Shown here in pieces: positions 16,629 to 25,825 of a stretch of DNA of 64,000 nt (positions are counted from its first letter, which is position 1; the number at the start of each line of letters is the position of its first letter). A model generated the notes under the pieces. That model ran no database searches. It was not told where the DNA came from and saw nothing but the letters and a program-made list of their open reading frames with translations. The stretch comes from JBBATK01 sp044228685 (lineage in GTDB: Bacteria; Bacteroidota; Ignavibacteria; Kapaibacteriales; NICIL-2): positions 284,059 through 348,058 of the forward strand of contig JBGAUL010000001.1 of assembly GCA_044228685.1 (NCBI GenBank). The letters run 5' to 3'. A program made the translations under genes and the position numbers.

Positions 16629-18449
16629 TTAGCGCGCGATCACGACGCGATAAGCTTGCCGTTGTTTGGCATTTGAAACAACGAGCGTATAGCAACCATT
16701 GGCAAGACCCGAGCAGTCAAGAGATGAAGTGTTGCTTTGGTGCAGACAGATTCTGCCGCACGACTCAAGTAAATCAAGGCTATAGGTGCTTGACTCGCTT
16801 GAACGAATATGCAAGATGTTATCTCGTAGCGGCTGAGGATAGACCACAGTGGCAAGCTCGTCATCGTCATTGACTGAACTCAATAATCCTAATTCAAACT
16901 GTGCTTGTGTTGAACAGGTGTCGAAGTGCAGACCATCATCGGAAACTGCAATACGGATTCGAAGTGTGAGACGAGTGGATTTAGGAATCTCATTAATCGG
17001 CGACATTCTTGTGCAGCGAATGAATACATCGCAGAGTCCGCCAGATGCACTTGTCCTCGAATCGAGTAAGGATCCAACATTAGCTTGCGAACTCGGAACC
17101 ACATAGGTGGTATCAGAGCTCTGCACAAAGACTTGTGGATAGGCCCAACTCTTGAGCGAGCGATTGCGAAGTCTGACAACGATCTGCTTAGCCTCGTCCG
17201 AGTAATACACACTATCGACAACGACGCTATCGCAAAGATTAATCTCGTTTTTCGATAGCTCAACGGCGCCAATCGACGGAGGATTAGCAAAGCTCTTGTG
17301 AAAATAATCTTCGCGCGAGGAGTCAATGTACAGTCCTGCACGAGCCGCAGGAGAATTATCACTTAAGTGGTAGAGTGTATCAGCAAACTGTGGGTTGCGA
17401 TTGAGAATACGTCCGGGTTCGTTTACAGGACTATTAGGACCGCTCCAATTCGTATTCGAGACATGGTACCAAAGATTATGTGAAACCACAAAGGTCTCGG
17501 ACTTCGTGTTTGGTCCGATGTTAAATGTCGGTTGCGTGCTGCTGAAAGCAACGATATTATTCGCAAAGAAATTATTAGCGCAGGCCGCCATAGCGGCAGT
17601 GGTGTTCTCTTGCAGAATGCGCACCGCCCAACGATCGGGTTGTATGATAGTGCAATGATAGACGGAACAGCGCACGGCGCCGACAAAGGCAATGGGAGCT
17701 TGAGAGCCGCGAAAAACACAAGCGCGCACGCTGATGTCGGCTGCTTCAAAGCCTGCGTTCTGCGGACGGAAAAATGCGGCTCCGGTACTTCCTCCAATAT
17801 TCAATGCTCGTTCGCCTCCGTTGATAAAGCGACACTGTTGAATCGTGATGAATTGTGAACCACCCTTTGCTTGGATGCAATTCGATCCACCATTTTCAAA
17901 GCGATCATCGACGAAGACTCCGCGATGACAGCCTACCATGTCGATACATGAGCCTCCCGCAGAGCCGTTACGAAAGGTGCAATTGCGAACAACAAAATCA
18001 TCAATACCGGACAACTTCAATTGATCGTTGTTGCCACTTGCTGACAAGGCGCGCCATTCACATTGTTCGATGATAATGTGGTGCGACGGACTATCCAAGC
18101 TGCCTGCATCGTCGATGTTGACGCCGTTAGAAGTCTGAGATTCAAAGATCAAGGATTGGATGCGCACATACTCTGCATCCGACATTTGAAAGGCTTGCGA
18201 TGAACCGCGATAGATCACCTCGCCCAGACCACGGATGACGATCCATTGATCCGCAGTTCCTTTCAAATTGACGATGGCATCTCCGCCACTGTACACTCCG
18301 GCACTGATCGCGATTGTGTCGCCGGGTTTTGCAGCAGCACTGGCCGATTGTAAGCGAGGGTATTGTTTGCCAGGACCAACCTCAAGTGTTCCTGCTCTCA
18401 TGCTAATGGAAATGAGAAATAAAACGAGTACTAGTTTGTAGTGCGCCAT
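16629..18449 (-). CDS. Secreted right-handed beta-helix protein with T9SS-like tail
   Basis: 606-residue exported protein. The start at 18449 is chosen because it begins a clear signal peptide (AHYKLVLVLFLISISMRA); the open frame extends 16 codons further upstream without one. The segment after the signal, LEVGPGKQYPRLQSASAAAK then GDTIAISAGVYSGG, is typical of DUF1565/parallel beta-helix proteins. Repeated short beta-helix coils (IIIEQCEW, FVVRNCTFRNG, ITIQQCRFINGG, ISVRACVFRG) fill residues about 60-300. The C-terminal ~75 residues (VVYPQPLRDNILHIRS ... GCYTLVVSNA) match the type A T9SS sorting pattern. Beta-helix proteins of this kind often bind or cleave polysaccharides, but no lyase residues could be identified. 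Confidence 0.8.
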   Translation of the reverse strand: MAHYKLVLVLFLISISMRAGTLEVGPGKQYPRLQSASAAAKPGDTIAISAGVYSGGDAIVNLKGTADQWIVIRGLGEVIYRGSSQAFQMSDAEYVRIQSLIFESQTSNGVNIDDAGSLDSPSHHIIIEQCEWRALSASGNNDQLKLSGIDDFVVRNCTFRNGSAGGSCIDMVGCHRGVFVDDRFENGGSNCIQAKGGSQFITIQQCRFINGGERALNIGGSTGAAFFRPQNAGFEAADISVRACVFRGSQAPIAFVGAVRCSVYHCTIIQPDRWAVRILQENTTAAMAACANNFFANNIVAFSSTQPTFNIGPNTKSETFVVSHNLWYHVSNTNWSGPNSPVNEPGRILNRNPQFADTLYHLSDNSPAARAGLYIDSSREDYFHKSFANPPSIGAVELSKNEINLCDSVVVDSVYYSDEAKQIVVRLRNRSLKSWAYPQVFVQSSDTTYVVPSSQANVGSLLDSRTSASGGLCDVFIRCTRMSPINEIPKSTRLTLRIRIAVSDDGLHFDTCSTQAQFELGLLSSVNDDDELATVVYPQPLRDNILHIRSSESSTYSLDLLESCGRICLHQSNTSSLDCSGLANGCYTLVVSNAKQRQAYRVVIAR

Positions 18450-18590
18450 CGTTCTACAGCTGTTATAGAATGTGAGTTGTGTTCTGCCTACATGCACCCG
18501 ATCAGAAACTAGTACGAAGGATTATTCCTGCGGCCTAAGGCAGAGTGAAAGGAACTGAAGCAACAAACAATCAACACATCAGTGATCGTG

Positions 18591-20690
18591 TTAATTCACT
18601 TTGGCTAGAGATTTTTTGCTCAGAAAATAGCTTTGTATCTGACCTTTGCCTTTGACATTGATCGGACCTCGTTCTTCGAGCACGAAGTCATTGCTATGTA
18701 ACTGCAATTCTGCAGCGAATTCCGCTGAGCAGTGTATGCGTCCGCTCTCACCGGTAGATTCCATGCGAGATGCAAGGTTGACGGTGTCGCCCCAGAGATC
18801 GTAGGCAAATTTTTTCTGACCTATAACTCCTGCTACGACGGGACCGCAATGCAGTCCAATTCGGAAATCCAATTCAATATCACCGACATCTGAACTCACG
18901 ACACTACGTGGAATTGCGAAGTCTTGTAGCATCTCTAAAGCAACTCTCGCACAACGCACTGCGTGATCATCGCATGCTTCGGGTGCTCCGGCAACGGCCA
19001 TGTAGGCGTCGCCGATAGTTTTGATCTTCTCAATGCCGTGCTTCACACAAATCGTGTCAAAGTGATTAAACACATGGGCGAGTAATTGAACTAATTCTTC
19101 GGCCTGCAATCGTGCTGCCAGTGGAGTAAAGTCCACTACGTCCACGAACAACACTGACACCATCGGAAGAGAATCGGCGATGATGTTATGTCCTTCTTTC
19201 AATCGTTGACTTATGGACAGCGGCAAGACGTTATTAAGAATTCTCTCGGTTGCTTCCTGTTCTTTGCGTTGGAGATCTTTTTGGTGAAGAAACTCCAGAC
19301 CCGCGATCTTCTTGATGTTTGCATGATGCAACACTTCATCGCGAATACTCACGTATTTGTTGAGGTGGATATTCGATTGCTTGTAATCTCCTTCGGCTGC
19401 ATACCAATCAGACAGTACGCGGTGTGCCGCATAGATTTGCTTGCGAGCTCCTATAGCTTCTGCTACGCTGAGTGCTTCTTGAAGTGCTTCAAAGGCCTCG
19501 ATCGAATAACCTTGTGCTAGTAACAATTGTGCACGTTGACACTGTACATCCGAGATCTCGAGAGCAGCGTTGCTGTGACGACGCTTTTGCAGACTCTTTT
19601 GAAAATTTTCGTAGGCCTCATCGACTCGTCCGAGGGCCAGTAGGGCTTCGCCGCAACGGTAATAGGCGTATCCCGTTCCGTGAATGTCATCAGCTTCTCC
19701 CAGGATCTGCACCGAGCGAAGGTTGTGCTCCAGAGCCTTTGCAGCCTGACCTAAGCCAAGAAGTGCTTGACCAATCCCCATTTCCGCCCAGCCCGAATTG
19801 GATTCGGCGTCGTTGTCTATAAAGATCTCTTTGGCTCGTAAGTTCATCTCAAGAACTTTTTCAAAGTCATCGACCAGCATGTAAGCGAGAGCGGCATTGG
19901 TGAGGCGATCGGCGACAAAGAGTGGACGTCCGGACTCCTCGGCGGCATAGACTGCTTCCATCAAGTATTCAATTGCGGGCGCTGCCTCGCCTTGATACCA
20001 GTATGCGGTGCCGATATTATCGAGTGCCTGACTTTCGAAAGCGCGGTCGCCATATTGCTGCCACACCTCTCGTGCTTTTACAGAAAGCTCCATAGCGCCC
20101 TGAAAGTCCGATGAATGCACCATCTTCATCAAGGCCAGGTGATTCAGCAAATGTCCATAGCCGAATCTGCTTTCGTCGGTATCAAGCCAGTGAAGCTCTG
20201 CAGTGCACAGCTGCATGTATTCGCGGTACATGCCTAATTGAGCATAGACTGAAGCCATGTTAATGAGCACGCGAGCAACACCTGCGGCGTTGTGCGCATC
20301 GCGCTCGCTTTTAAGAGCCTGTTCCAAATACTTCTTCGCATTGAGGTAGTCTTTGCGATGCACCGTGTACACGCGACCCATGTTCATGATGATACGAGTC
20401 ACACCGCGCTTGTCATCCGCCTCCTCAAACTCCGGCAGTAGTCGCTCCAGTTCTTGAAGTGCATTTTCAAACTGAAAGCGGTACATGTAACAGAAGGTTC
20501 GAAACAACTCAGACCATCGTACAGCGTGCTCATCATGAATCTCAGTTGCATAACTGCGCAAAGCATCGGCTGCCAAAGACAGTCTCTCTGCGTCGTACTG
20601 AGAGCTGACGACTTCACACAGTTCGACTAGTGCAGAGATCTTTTCTGATTCTGACTGAGTTGATTGAAGTATGTCGTCAATTTCTTTCAA
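18591..20690 (-). CDS. TPR-repeat adenylate cyclase (class III)
   Basis: 699-residue cytosolic protein. Residues about 60-450 are tandem tetratricopeptide repeats. A coiled-coil linker (about 455-490) leads to a class III nucleotide cyclase domain (about 508-690). Catalytic residues appear complete: metal-binding Asp517 (FVDVVDF) and Asp561 (KTIGDAYM), adenine-selective Lys557 and Asp631 (YDLWGD), and transition-state Asn638 and Arg642 (TVNLASRM). Adenylate rather than guanylate cyclase activity is therefore predicted. TPRs probably mediate protein interactions that control the cyclase. It is transcribed divergently from a paralogue of nearly equal length (697 codons when restored), which an IS element has split. 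Confidence 0.92.
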   Translation of the reverse strand: MKEIDDILQSTQSESEKISALVELCEVVSSQYDAERLSLAADALRSYATEIHDEHAVRWSELFRTFCYMYRFQFENALQELERLLPEFEEADDKRGVTRIIMNMGRVYTVHRKDYLNAKKYLEQALKSERDAHNAAGVARVLINMASVYAQLGMYREYMQLCTAELHWLDTDESRFGYGHLLNHLALMKMVHSSDFQGAMELSVKAREVWQQYGDRAFESQALDNIGTAYWYQGEAAPAIEYLMEAVYAAEESGRPLFVADRLTNAALAYMLVDDFEKVLEMNLRAKEIFIDNDAESNSGWAEMGIGQALLGLGQAAKALEHNLRSVQILGEADDIHGTGYAYYRCGEALLALGRVDEAYENFQKSLQKRRHSNAALEISDVQCQRAQLLLAQGYSIEAFEALQEALSVAEAIGARKQIYAAHRVLSDWYAAEGDYKQSNIHLNKYVSIRDEVLHHANIKKIAGLEFLHQKDLQRKEQEATERILNNVLPLSISQRLKEGHNIIADSLPMVSVLFVDVVDFTPLAARLQAEELVQLLAHVFNHFDTICVKHGIEKIKTIGDAYMAVAGAPEACDDHAVRCARVALEMLQDFAIPRSVVSSDVGDIELDFRIGLHCGPVVAGVIGQKKFAYDLWGDTVNLASRMESTGESGRIHCSAEFAAELQLHSNDFVLEERGPINVKGKGQIQSYFLSKKSLAKVN

Positions 20691-20998
20691 GGGCTACAAA
20701 CCTTGTATTGTGAAGTCACGTTGTACACTGTCAAAAGTGAATGCTGTAACAGCAAACTAAAGACTAGCGCCGCGAAACTTGCTATGAGTTAGATGGCGAT
20801 ACTATGGTACCTTCTACCGGACGTATTCGGACAAAGCTAAGAATGAAAGGCCTGCGGGCAGTCTGGTAGAGAGGAGTTGTAATTTTTACTCCACGACAAA
20901 CTTGGTACTTTTGGTCGCATTTATTAAGGGCAACTGAATAGTCCTCACGATGGAGTCCGGTCAACTTGTACGGCAGAATCTTAGATAGCGGAAAACGC
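20691..20998. promoter_or_regulatory. Divergent intergenic region between two TPR-cyclase genes
   Basis: 308 bp without a gene, separating two divergently transcribed cyclase paralogues. It must hold both promoters. No clear TTTG/TAnnTTTG or sigma-54 element was recognised, and no riboswitch-like structure was seen. Confidence 0.35.
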
Positions 20999-21385
20999 AT
21001 GAATAAAGCAGAAGCAATAGAAGAGTTGAATAAAGTCAAATCGCAGCTCTCGGAGTGTAAAAGCAATGCGCACTTGCTTGTACCTGTGCAGGATTTGCTG
21101 AATGATCCTGTTGTTGTTGCTGATGCAGTACTTCAAGCGCGAGCACTTATTCTTCATGCATTTATCCTGTTTGAAACAGACACATCAAAGGCATTCGAAA
21201 TATATCAGCAGGCAAAGGCGCTGTGTCCGGAAGATTCTCATCAAGACATTAAACTTGATTTATTGAGACTGCATGGACGATATCTTGTTTCTAAAACTCA
21301 ATTTGGCAAGGCTGCTCAAACTTTTGAACAAGCTTTGGAGTTGGCAGAGTCTTCGAGCTCTCCGAAGATTGTAATGTCTATTCTT
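20999..21385 (+). pseudogene. 5' part of a TPR-adenylate cyclase gene interrupted by an ISL3-type element
   Basis: Starts at the ATG at 20999 and encodes the first 129 codons of a TPR protein (for example LLRLHGRYLVSKTQFGKAAQ). At 21385 it runs into the IS left end. The frame continues through the IS to a stop at 21436, so the remaining product is about 145 residues of TPR only. The fragment ends with codons for ...VMSIL inside the target duplication CTATTCTT. Joined to 22761-24467 it gives one open frame of 697 codons with no stop or shift, so the gene was intact before insertion. Confidence 0.9.
21378..21385. repeat. Left target-site duplication of IS copy 1 (CTATTCTT)
   Basis: This 8-bp sequence immediately precedes the IS left end and is repeated exactly at 22753-22760 after the right end. 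Eight base pairs is the duplication length typical of ISL3-family elements. Confidence 0.92.
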
Positions 21386-21483
21386 GCCTCTTCCTCAAAT
21401 CGTGTGGAAAGACTCACTTTTCAGTCTGTTGCCTAGATTAGGGCATGGATCAAATAGAGTTTTTTGAGACCTTGTTAAAGGTC

Positions 21484-21581
21484 GAGCGACCGTGGTACAT
21501 TCACGATATTGATTTAGACTCCAAACGGGATGGAGCGACCGTGGTACATTCACGATATTGATTTAGACTCCAAACGGGATG
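21484..21581 (+). repeat. 49-bp tandem duplication near the transposase start
   Basis: The unit at 21484-21532 is repeated perfectly at 21533-21581. The second IS copy (56003-57314) has only one unit. Since 49 is not a multiple of three, the natural start at 21445 (MDQIEFFE...) goes out of frame. By chance the junction creates a new ATG at 21530 in the transposase frame. Confidence 0.95.
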
Positions 21582-22711
21582 TCTTGACTATTACAATTGC
21601 CACATCCGAGACAACATTTAGCTGTCCAGTCTGTGGCAAAGACTGTCCAAAGTATGATTTTAGACCAAGGCGATGGCGTCATCTCAATACTATGGAGTAC
21701 AAGACGTTCATCAATGCCGATCTTCCGCGCATCGACTGCCAAGAACATGGCGTGCTGCAGGTTCGTGTACCGTGGGCAGAATCGCTCAGTCGGTATACTA
21801 TTAAGTTCGAGTCTCATGTGATTGACTGGCTCAAGCAAGCACCAATATCTGCCGTTGCAAAACAACTTGGTCTTAGTTGGAACGCTGTGTCAGGCATCAT
21901 GCACAGAGCAGTAGAGCGTGGTCTGGAGCGCAGAACGAAGCGATATCCAAAACATATTTCTATTGATGAGACCTCGTTTCAACGGCGTCACGAGTACGTA
22001 ACTGTTGTAACAGATCAAGATACAGGTGACGTGCTTCACGTTGGCGATGAACGAACAAAAGAGACACTTGCCAACTACTACAAAAGCCTTGGAGAGCAGC
22101 GCTGTCGCAGCATTGAGAGTATATCAATGGATATGTGGCCAGCATACATTACCTCCACGATAGAGTATGTCGAAGGTGCTACCCGGAAGATCTGCTTCGA
22201 CAAGTTTCATGTGGCACAGTATCTCGGTAACGCAGTTGATAAGGTTCGAAGAGCTGAGCATAAACAGCTTGCTCAAGACGGCGACAACAGCCTCAAAGGG
22301 ACTAGGTACTTCTGGCTTCGTAATCCAAACAACATGGATCAAGCGGCCGAATTAAAATTTAAGGCACTACGTGACAGTTCGCTGAAGACAGCACTTGCGT
22401 ATGCAATCAAAGAACATGCTATGTGTCTTTGGAAGTTCAAGAGTCGAAGTTGGGCATCGCTACAATGGAAGCGATGGTATGACTGGGCGTGTAACTCTGA
22501 TTTAACTCCCGTGATTCAAGCAGCGCAAACTATCGGGAGCAATCTCTGGGGAGTTATCAACGCTGTGCTCCTTCAACGGTCGAACGCAAAAGCCGAAAGT
22601 ATGAACAGCAAAATCCAGCGCCTGAAATCGCGGGCTCGCGGGTTTAGAAATCGTCTACGCTTCAAGTATATAATCTACTTCCACTATGCAAACCTTGATC
22701 TTTATCCATGA
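21530..22711 (+). CDS. ISL3-family transposase (N-terminus replaced by duplication-created start)
   Basis: 393 residues. An N-terminal zinc-finger-like region has CPVCGKDCPKYD and a later Cys-Gln-Glu-His, as in ISL3 transposases, followed by the helix-turn-helix ISAVAKQLGLSWNAVSGIMH. The DDE catalytic core follows: ISIDETSF (first Asp), SMDMWPAYI (second Asp) and a late Glu in the NAKAESMNSKIQ segment. Relative to copy 2 it lacks the first ~14 residues because of the 49-bp duplication, but the new ATG at 21530 keeps all recognisable motifs. It may still be active if the new start is translated; the usual ribosome-binding context is lost. Confidence 0.88.
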   Translation: MERPWYIHDIDLDSKRDVLTITIATSETTFSCPVCGKDCPKYDFRPRRWRHLNTMEYKTFINADLPRIDCQEHGVLQVRVPWAESLSRYTIKFESHVIDWLKQAPISAVAKQLGLSWNAVSGIMHRAVERGLERRTKRYPKHISIDETSFQRRHEYVTVVTDQDTGDVLHVGDERTKETLANYYKSLGEQRCRSIESISMDMWPAYITSTIEYVEGATRKICFDKFHVAQYLGNAVDKVRRAEHKQLAQDGDNSLKGTRYFWLRNPNNMDQAAELKFKALRDSSLKTALAYAIKEHAMCLWKFKSRSWASLQWKRWYDWACNSDLTPVIQAAQTIGSNLWGVINAVLLQRSNAKAESMNSKIQRLKSRARGFRNRLRFKYIIYFHYANLDLYP

Positions 22712-22752
22712 AGCACTGCTGTGAGTTTACCCACACAAATTGGGGAAGACCC

Positions 22753-22760
22753 CTATTCTT
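22753..22760. repeat. Right target-site duplication of IS copy 1 (CTATTCTT)
   Basis: Exact copy of 21378-21385, immediately after the right inverted repeat. Confidence 0.92.
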
Positions 22761-24467
22761 CGACTTCTCGCCTCGTGTTATGCAAACATAGGACGTCAAG
22801 CCAAGGCACAAGCGTTATTCACGGAGCTCGACCGCTTGCAGCAAGAAGATGGTAGTGAGATAGAGCGTGCTCTCAATCTTCGCATTCAAGTGCTTGTCGG
22901 AGTAAATGTAAGTGAGGATCTCAGTATCATAGAAAGCGGTAGGGAGGCCATAGAGATATTAGAATCACATGGGCTTACTTTAATCGCAGCGCAGGTTTAC
23001 TTGTATCTCGCCTACATACAAAACCGCTTCGGGGACTTGGCGGCGGCTTTGGATTGTTCTAACAAGGCTTTAATAGTGTTCGAGGAGCGCGGGTTATCAG
23101 ACTACATCGCTGAGGTCAGCGGAGTACTTGCGTCTACCTTCGGAGCACTAGGAGAGTATGAAAAGGGAATAGAATTAGAACTTCGTGCACTAGCTCTACT
23201 CGCGAATAGTGAGAACGTTACCACAATCTCAAACGGACTCGGACTTCTTGGATACTTCTTGAATCGGACAGGTCGCTTTGACGAAGCCATTACTCACCTA
23301 CAACGTGCGATCACTTTAATCGAGACCACCCAATGGATTGCCCCTCGCGCAATTCATTTAGGAAACTTGGGTGAATCATATATGCGCCTAGGTCAATTCG
23401 AAGACGCGCATCGGTGTTATATGGACGCAATATCTGTGGCTCAGTCGATAAAGCTCAGCTCGAGTGTTGGATATGATTTATGTAGTCTCAGCGAACTCTA
23501 TGCAAACGATGCATTTGATGGGTATGATCTTGACAAGGCAGAAGACTTCGCTCGTCAATCAATTGATACTCTTAGTAACAGCAATGCGCTGGCTGAGGTG
23601 GGACGTTCTTATCAGATGCTAGCACAGATCTACCGACGCAAGGAGCAGTGGAAGGAGTTTGCACTTACTCTTGAGAAGTACAACGAGATACAGAGTAAGA
23701 TACACAGTGAAGCCGCCAAGAAAAAGTCTGAACAAATGGAGTTTGCGCGACGCAGTGCCGAGCGAGAGCGACTACACGCCGTTGAGAGAACGGAAGCTCG
23801 CGTAACGCAAGAAATTCTCTTGCGAATACTTCCGGAGCCCATTGCGCAAAGGCTTATCAAGGGCGAAAAAGTTGCTGACTATGTAGACAACATCAGCATT
23901 CTCTTTGCAGACATTGTTGGCTTTACCGCAATGGCCTCAGTGCTCAAGCCGGATGTCGTGGTTGACCTTCTCAACTATGTCTTCCAGCGCTTCGACGAGA
24001 TCGTGGCCAAACATGGCTGCGAAAAAGTAAAGACGATTGGCGATGGATACATGGCGGTTGCGGGAGCCCCGATTTACTGCGAAGATCATTGCGAGCGCTT
24101 GGCTCGCGTCGCCATCGAAATGCAGCGAGAGATCCGGTTGCCGGAATCAATTGGTCAACATCTACCTGAAGGCATGAGCTTTGGCGTTCGTATTGGACTG
24201 CACAATGGTCCTGCTGTCTGTGCTGTTATGGGGACACACCGCTTTGTATGGGACGTCTATTCCGATGCCGTCAATATCGCAGCTCGCATGGAGTCAACCG
24301 GCTCTTCAGGTGCAATCCACGTCAGTGAACAGTTTGCCGAGAGTCTTCGCTCAACATCTCTACATCAAGCTGATGGCTATGAATTCCTCCTTCACGAGCG
24401 AGGAGAAATTGAAGTGAAAGGAAAAGGAGCAATGAGGACGTACTACTTGGAGATGGCAGGGGTATAG
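22753..24467 (+). pseudogene. 3' part of the IS-split TPR-adenylate cyclase gene
   Basis: The frame is open from inside the IS right end (22740) and encodes about 568 residues: TPR repeats, a coiled coil and a class III cyclase domain. Cyclase motifs look intact: FADIVGF and KTIGDGYM metal-binding Asp residues, the adenine-type Lys in EKVKTIGD, and WDVYSDAVNIAARM with Asp, Asn and Arg. The fragment could make a truncated cyclase only if an internal start or read-through from the IS is used. In the restored gene the cyclase domain would occupy residues about 505-690, matching the divergent paralogue at 18591-20690. Confidence 0.9.
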
Positions 24468-24752
24468 ATGGTGATGGGTGGTGTGGCCTCGAGGGAATTG
24501 GCCAAGTGTGAAAAGAAATGCGATTGCGGCGAGGCACAATGATTTTGCCTGAGCGCTAAAACTGAAATCCGATTTAAATTCAGGAGGTCTCAGATGTCTC
24601 ATAAAGAGAGATAGGCATTGCGAGTAACTCACGGATTATATCCTCTAACTTTGTTCTTTAATCGACTTAATATGTGTTGGGACTTAGAAGTGCACTCTTA
24701 GTCAAGCGATTACATACTTCTTCACGCTCGCAGTTTAGATTAGTCATGTGAT

Positions 24753-25769
24753 ATGAAATCACTACTTACATTCCTTGTCTTTTTGCTGCTTAGGCTATAT
24801 GCTTCAGCCCAGGTTCCAAACCTTCTGGGCACTTGGTATGTAATAGAGTATGCTTCTGCTGACAGTATCTCAGATGAAAAGCAGGACAGACCATCAGCGA
24901 TCTTTCGTATGGTTCTGGAAATGGATCACAAGGCGACGATTGTTCGGGACAGCATAAACAGTGTTTTGGGATCGGGCGTAGAATTTGCGACTTGGTATCA
25001 TGACTCTGGTCAGTCACAGTTGGTGGTTTTTACTACAAGGAGCTATCGTTTCGATTACAAGAGTGAACCCATGATTGGAAGCGTTAGTGGGAGACGAAGC
25101 AATGGACGTATTGAAATTATAGGTCGGTGCTTTGCCTCAAGAGAACGGACCAAAGAATGGGATAGCACCCGCTCACGTTTGGCTGAATTGAGGTCTATGA
25201 AGCACGATTCTCCACAACAGATTAAGTCTGAAAAGCCTAACAATTACGTCGAAGCAGAGTATTACCACCGCGGCAGTAGTTCAACCACCAATGCTTGTCT
25301 GAAATTTGTTACAACACCGGCAACCTTTGAATGGGGGCAAATGTCTTTCGCGCTCCAACCCTCCGTCTTCTCATTCACACTCCATCTTCAGGATCACGAA
25401 GGCTACTATTCGTCTAATTCGCTCATCCCTCTCGCAAGTCTGATAGCACTTGTTATAGTGCATCCCAATATTCCTCCACGAAGTGACTGGTACGGGGCAG
25501 CATTTCTTACGCAAGGCTTGGGGAACTTTGATGTTAACGTATCACTTGCCAAGTTTCCCGTTGCGTTCGTCGTTGCTCAGTCCACCGACTGCTTCTTCTT
25601 TTACAAGAACTCGAAAATCCTGCCTGAATCAAAATTTGGATTTATGCTCAACACAGATTTCATATCCTTGCCCCTCCAGGCTCGCGTCTGCTATTGCATT
25701 CCTTGGTTCCATGGCTATTCCTCGCAACGCGAAAACCACTTGAGTTTTATGTTGGGCTGTGCTCTCTGA
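24753..25769 (+). CDS. Secreted protein of unknown function
   Basis: 338-residue protein with a signal peptide (MKSLLTFLVFLLLRLYASAQ) followed by LLGTWYVIEYAS, which resembles the opening of lipocalin-like or small secreted Bacteroidota proteins. A middle polar segment (about 130-170) is followed by a beta-rich C-terminal half. No T9SS tail, lipobox or catalytic motif was recognised. It is convergent with the PKD protein gene, 56 bp away. The lipocalin resemblance is weak and no function is proposed. Confidence 0.7.
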   Translation: MKSLLTFLVFLLLRLYASAQVPNLLGTWYVIEYASADSISDEKQDRPSAIFRMVLEMDHKATIVRDSINSVLGSGVEFATWYHDSGQSQLVVFTTRSYRFDYKSEPMIGSVSGRRSNGRIEIIGRCFASRERTKEWDSTRSRLAELRSMKHDSPQQIKSEKPNNYVEAEYYHRGSSSTTNACLKFVTTPATFEWGQMSFALQPSVFSFTLHLQDHEGYYSSNSLIPLASLIALVIVHPNIPPRSDWYGAAFLTQGLGNFDVNVSLAKFPVAFVVAQSTDCFFFYKNSKILPESKFGFMLNTDFISLPLQARVCYCIPWFHGYSSQRENHLSFMLGCAL

Positions 25770-25825
25770 GTGTGATGTTAGCATTGAGAATTGGTCGTGT
25801 CTACGATCTGAACATCGCAGCAGCG

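Larger units (their letters stand above)
21386..22752 (+). mobile_element. ISL3-family insertion sequence, copy 1 (1367 bp)
   Basis: The ends were found by comparing the two copies in this window and by the flanking 8-bp duplications. Imperfect terminal inverted repeats lie at 21386-21417 and 22721-22752, with 24 of 32 positions matching (left GCCTCTTCCTC..., right complement GGGTCTTCCCC...). The single transposase gene has a DDE-type ISL3 layout. This copy carries an internal 49-bp tandem duplication (21484-21581) that shifts the original start out of frame. It has split a TPR-adenylate cyclase gene. Confidence 0.92.
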
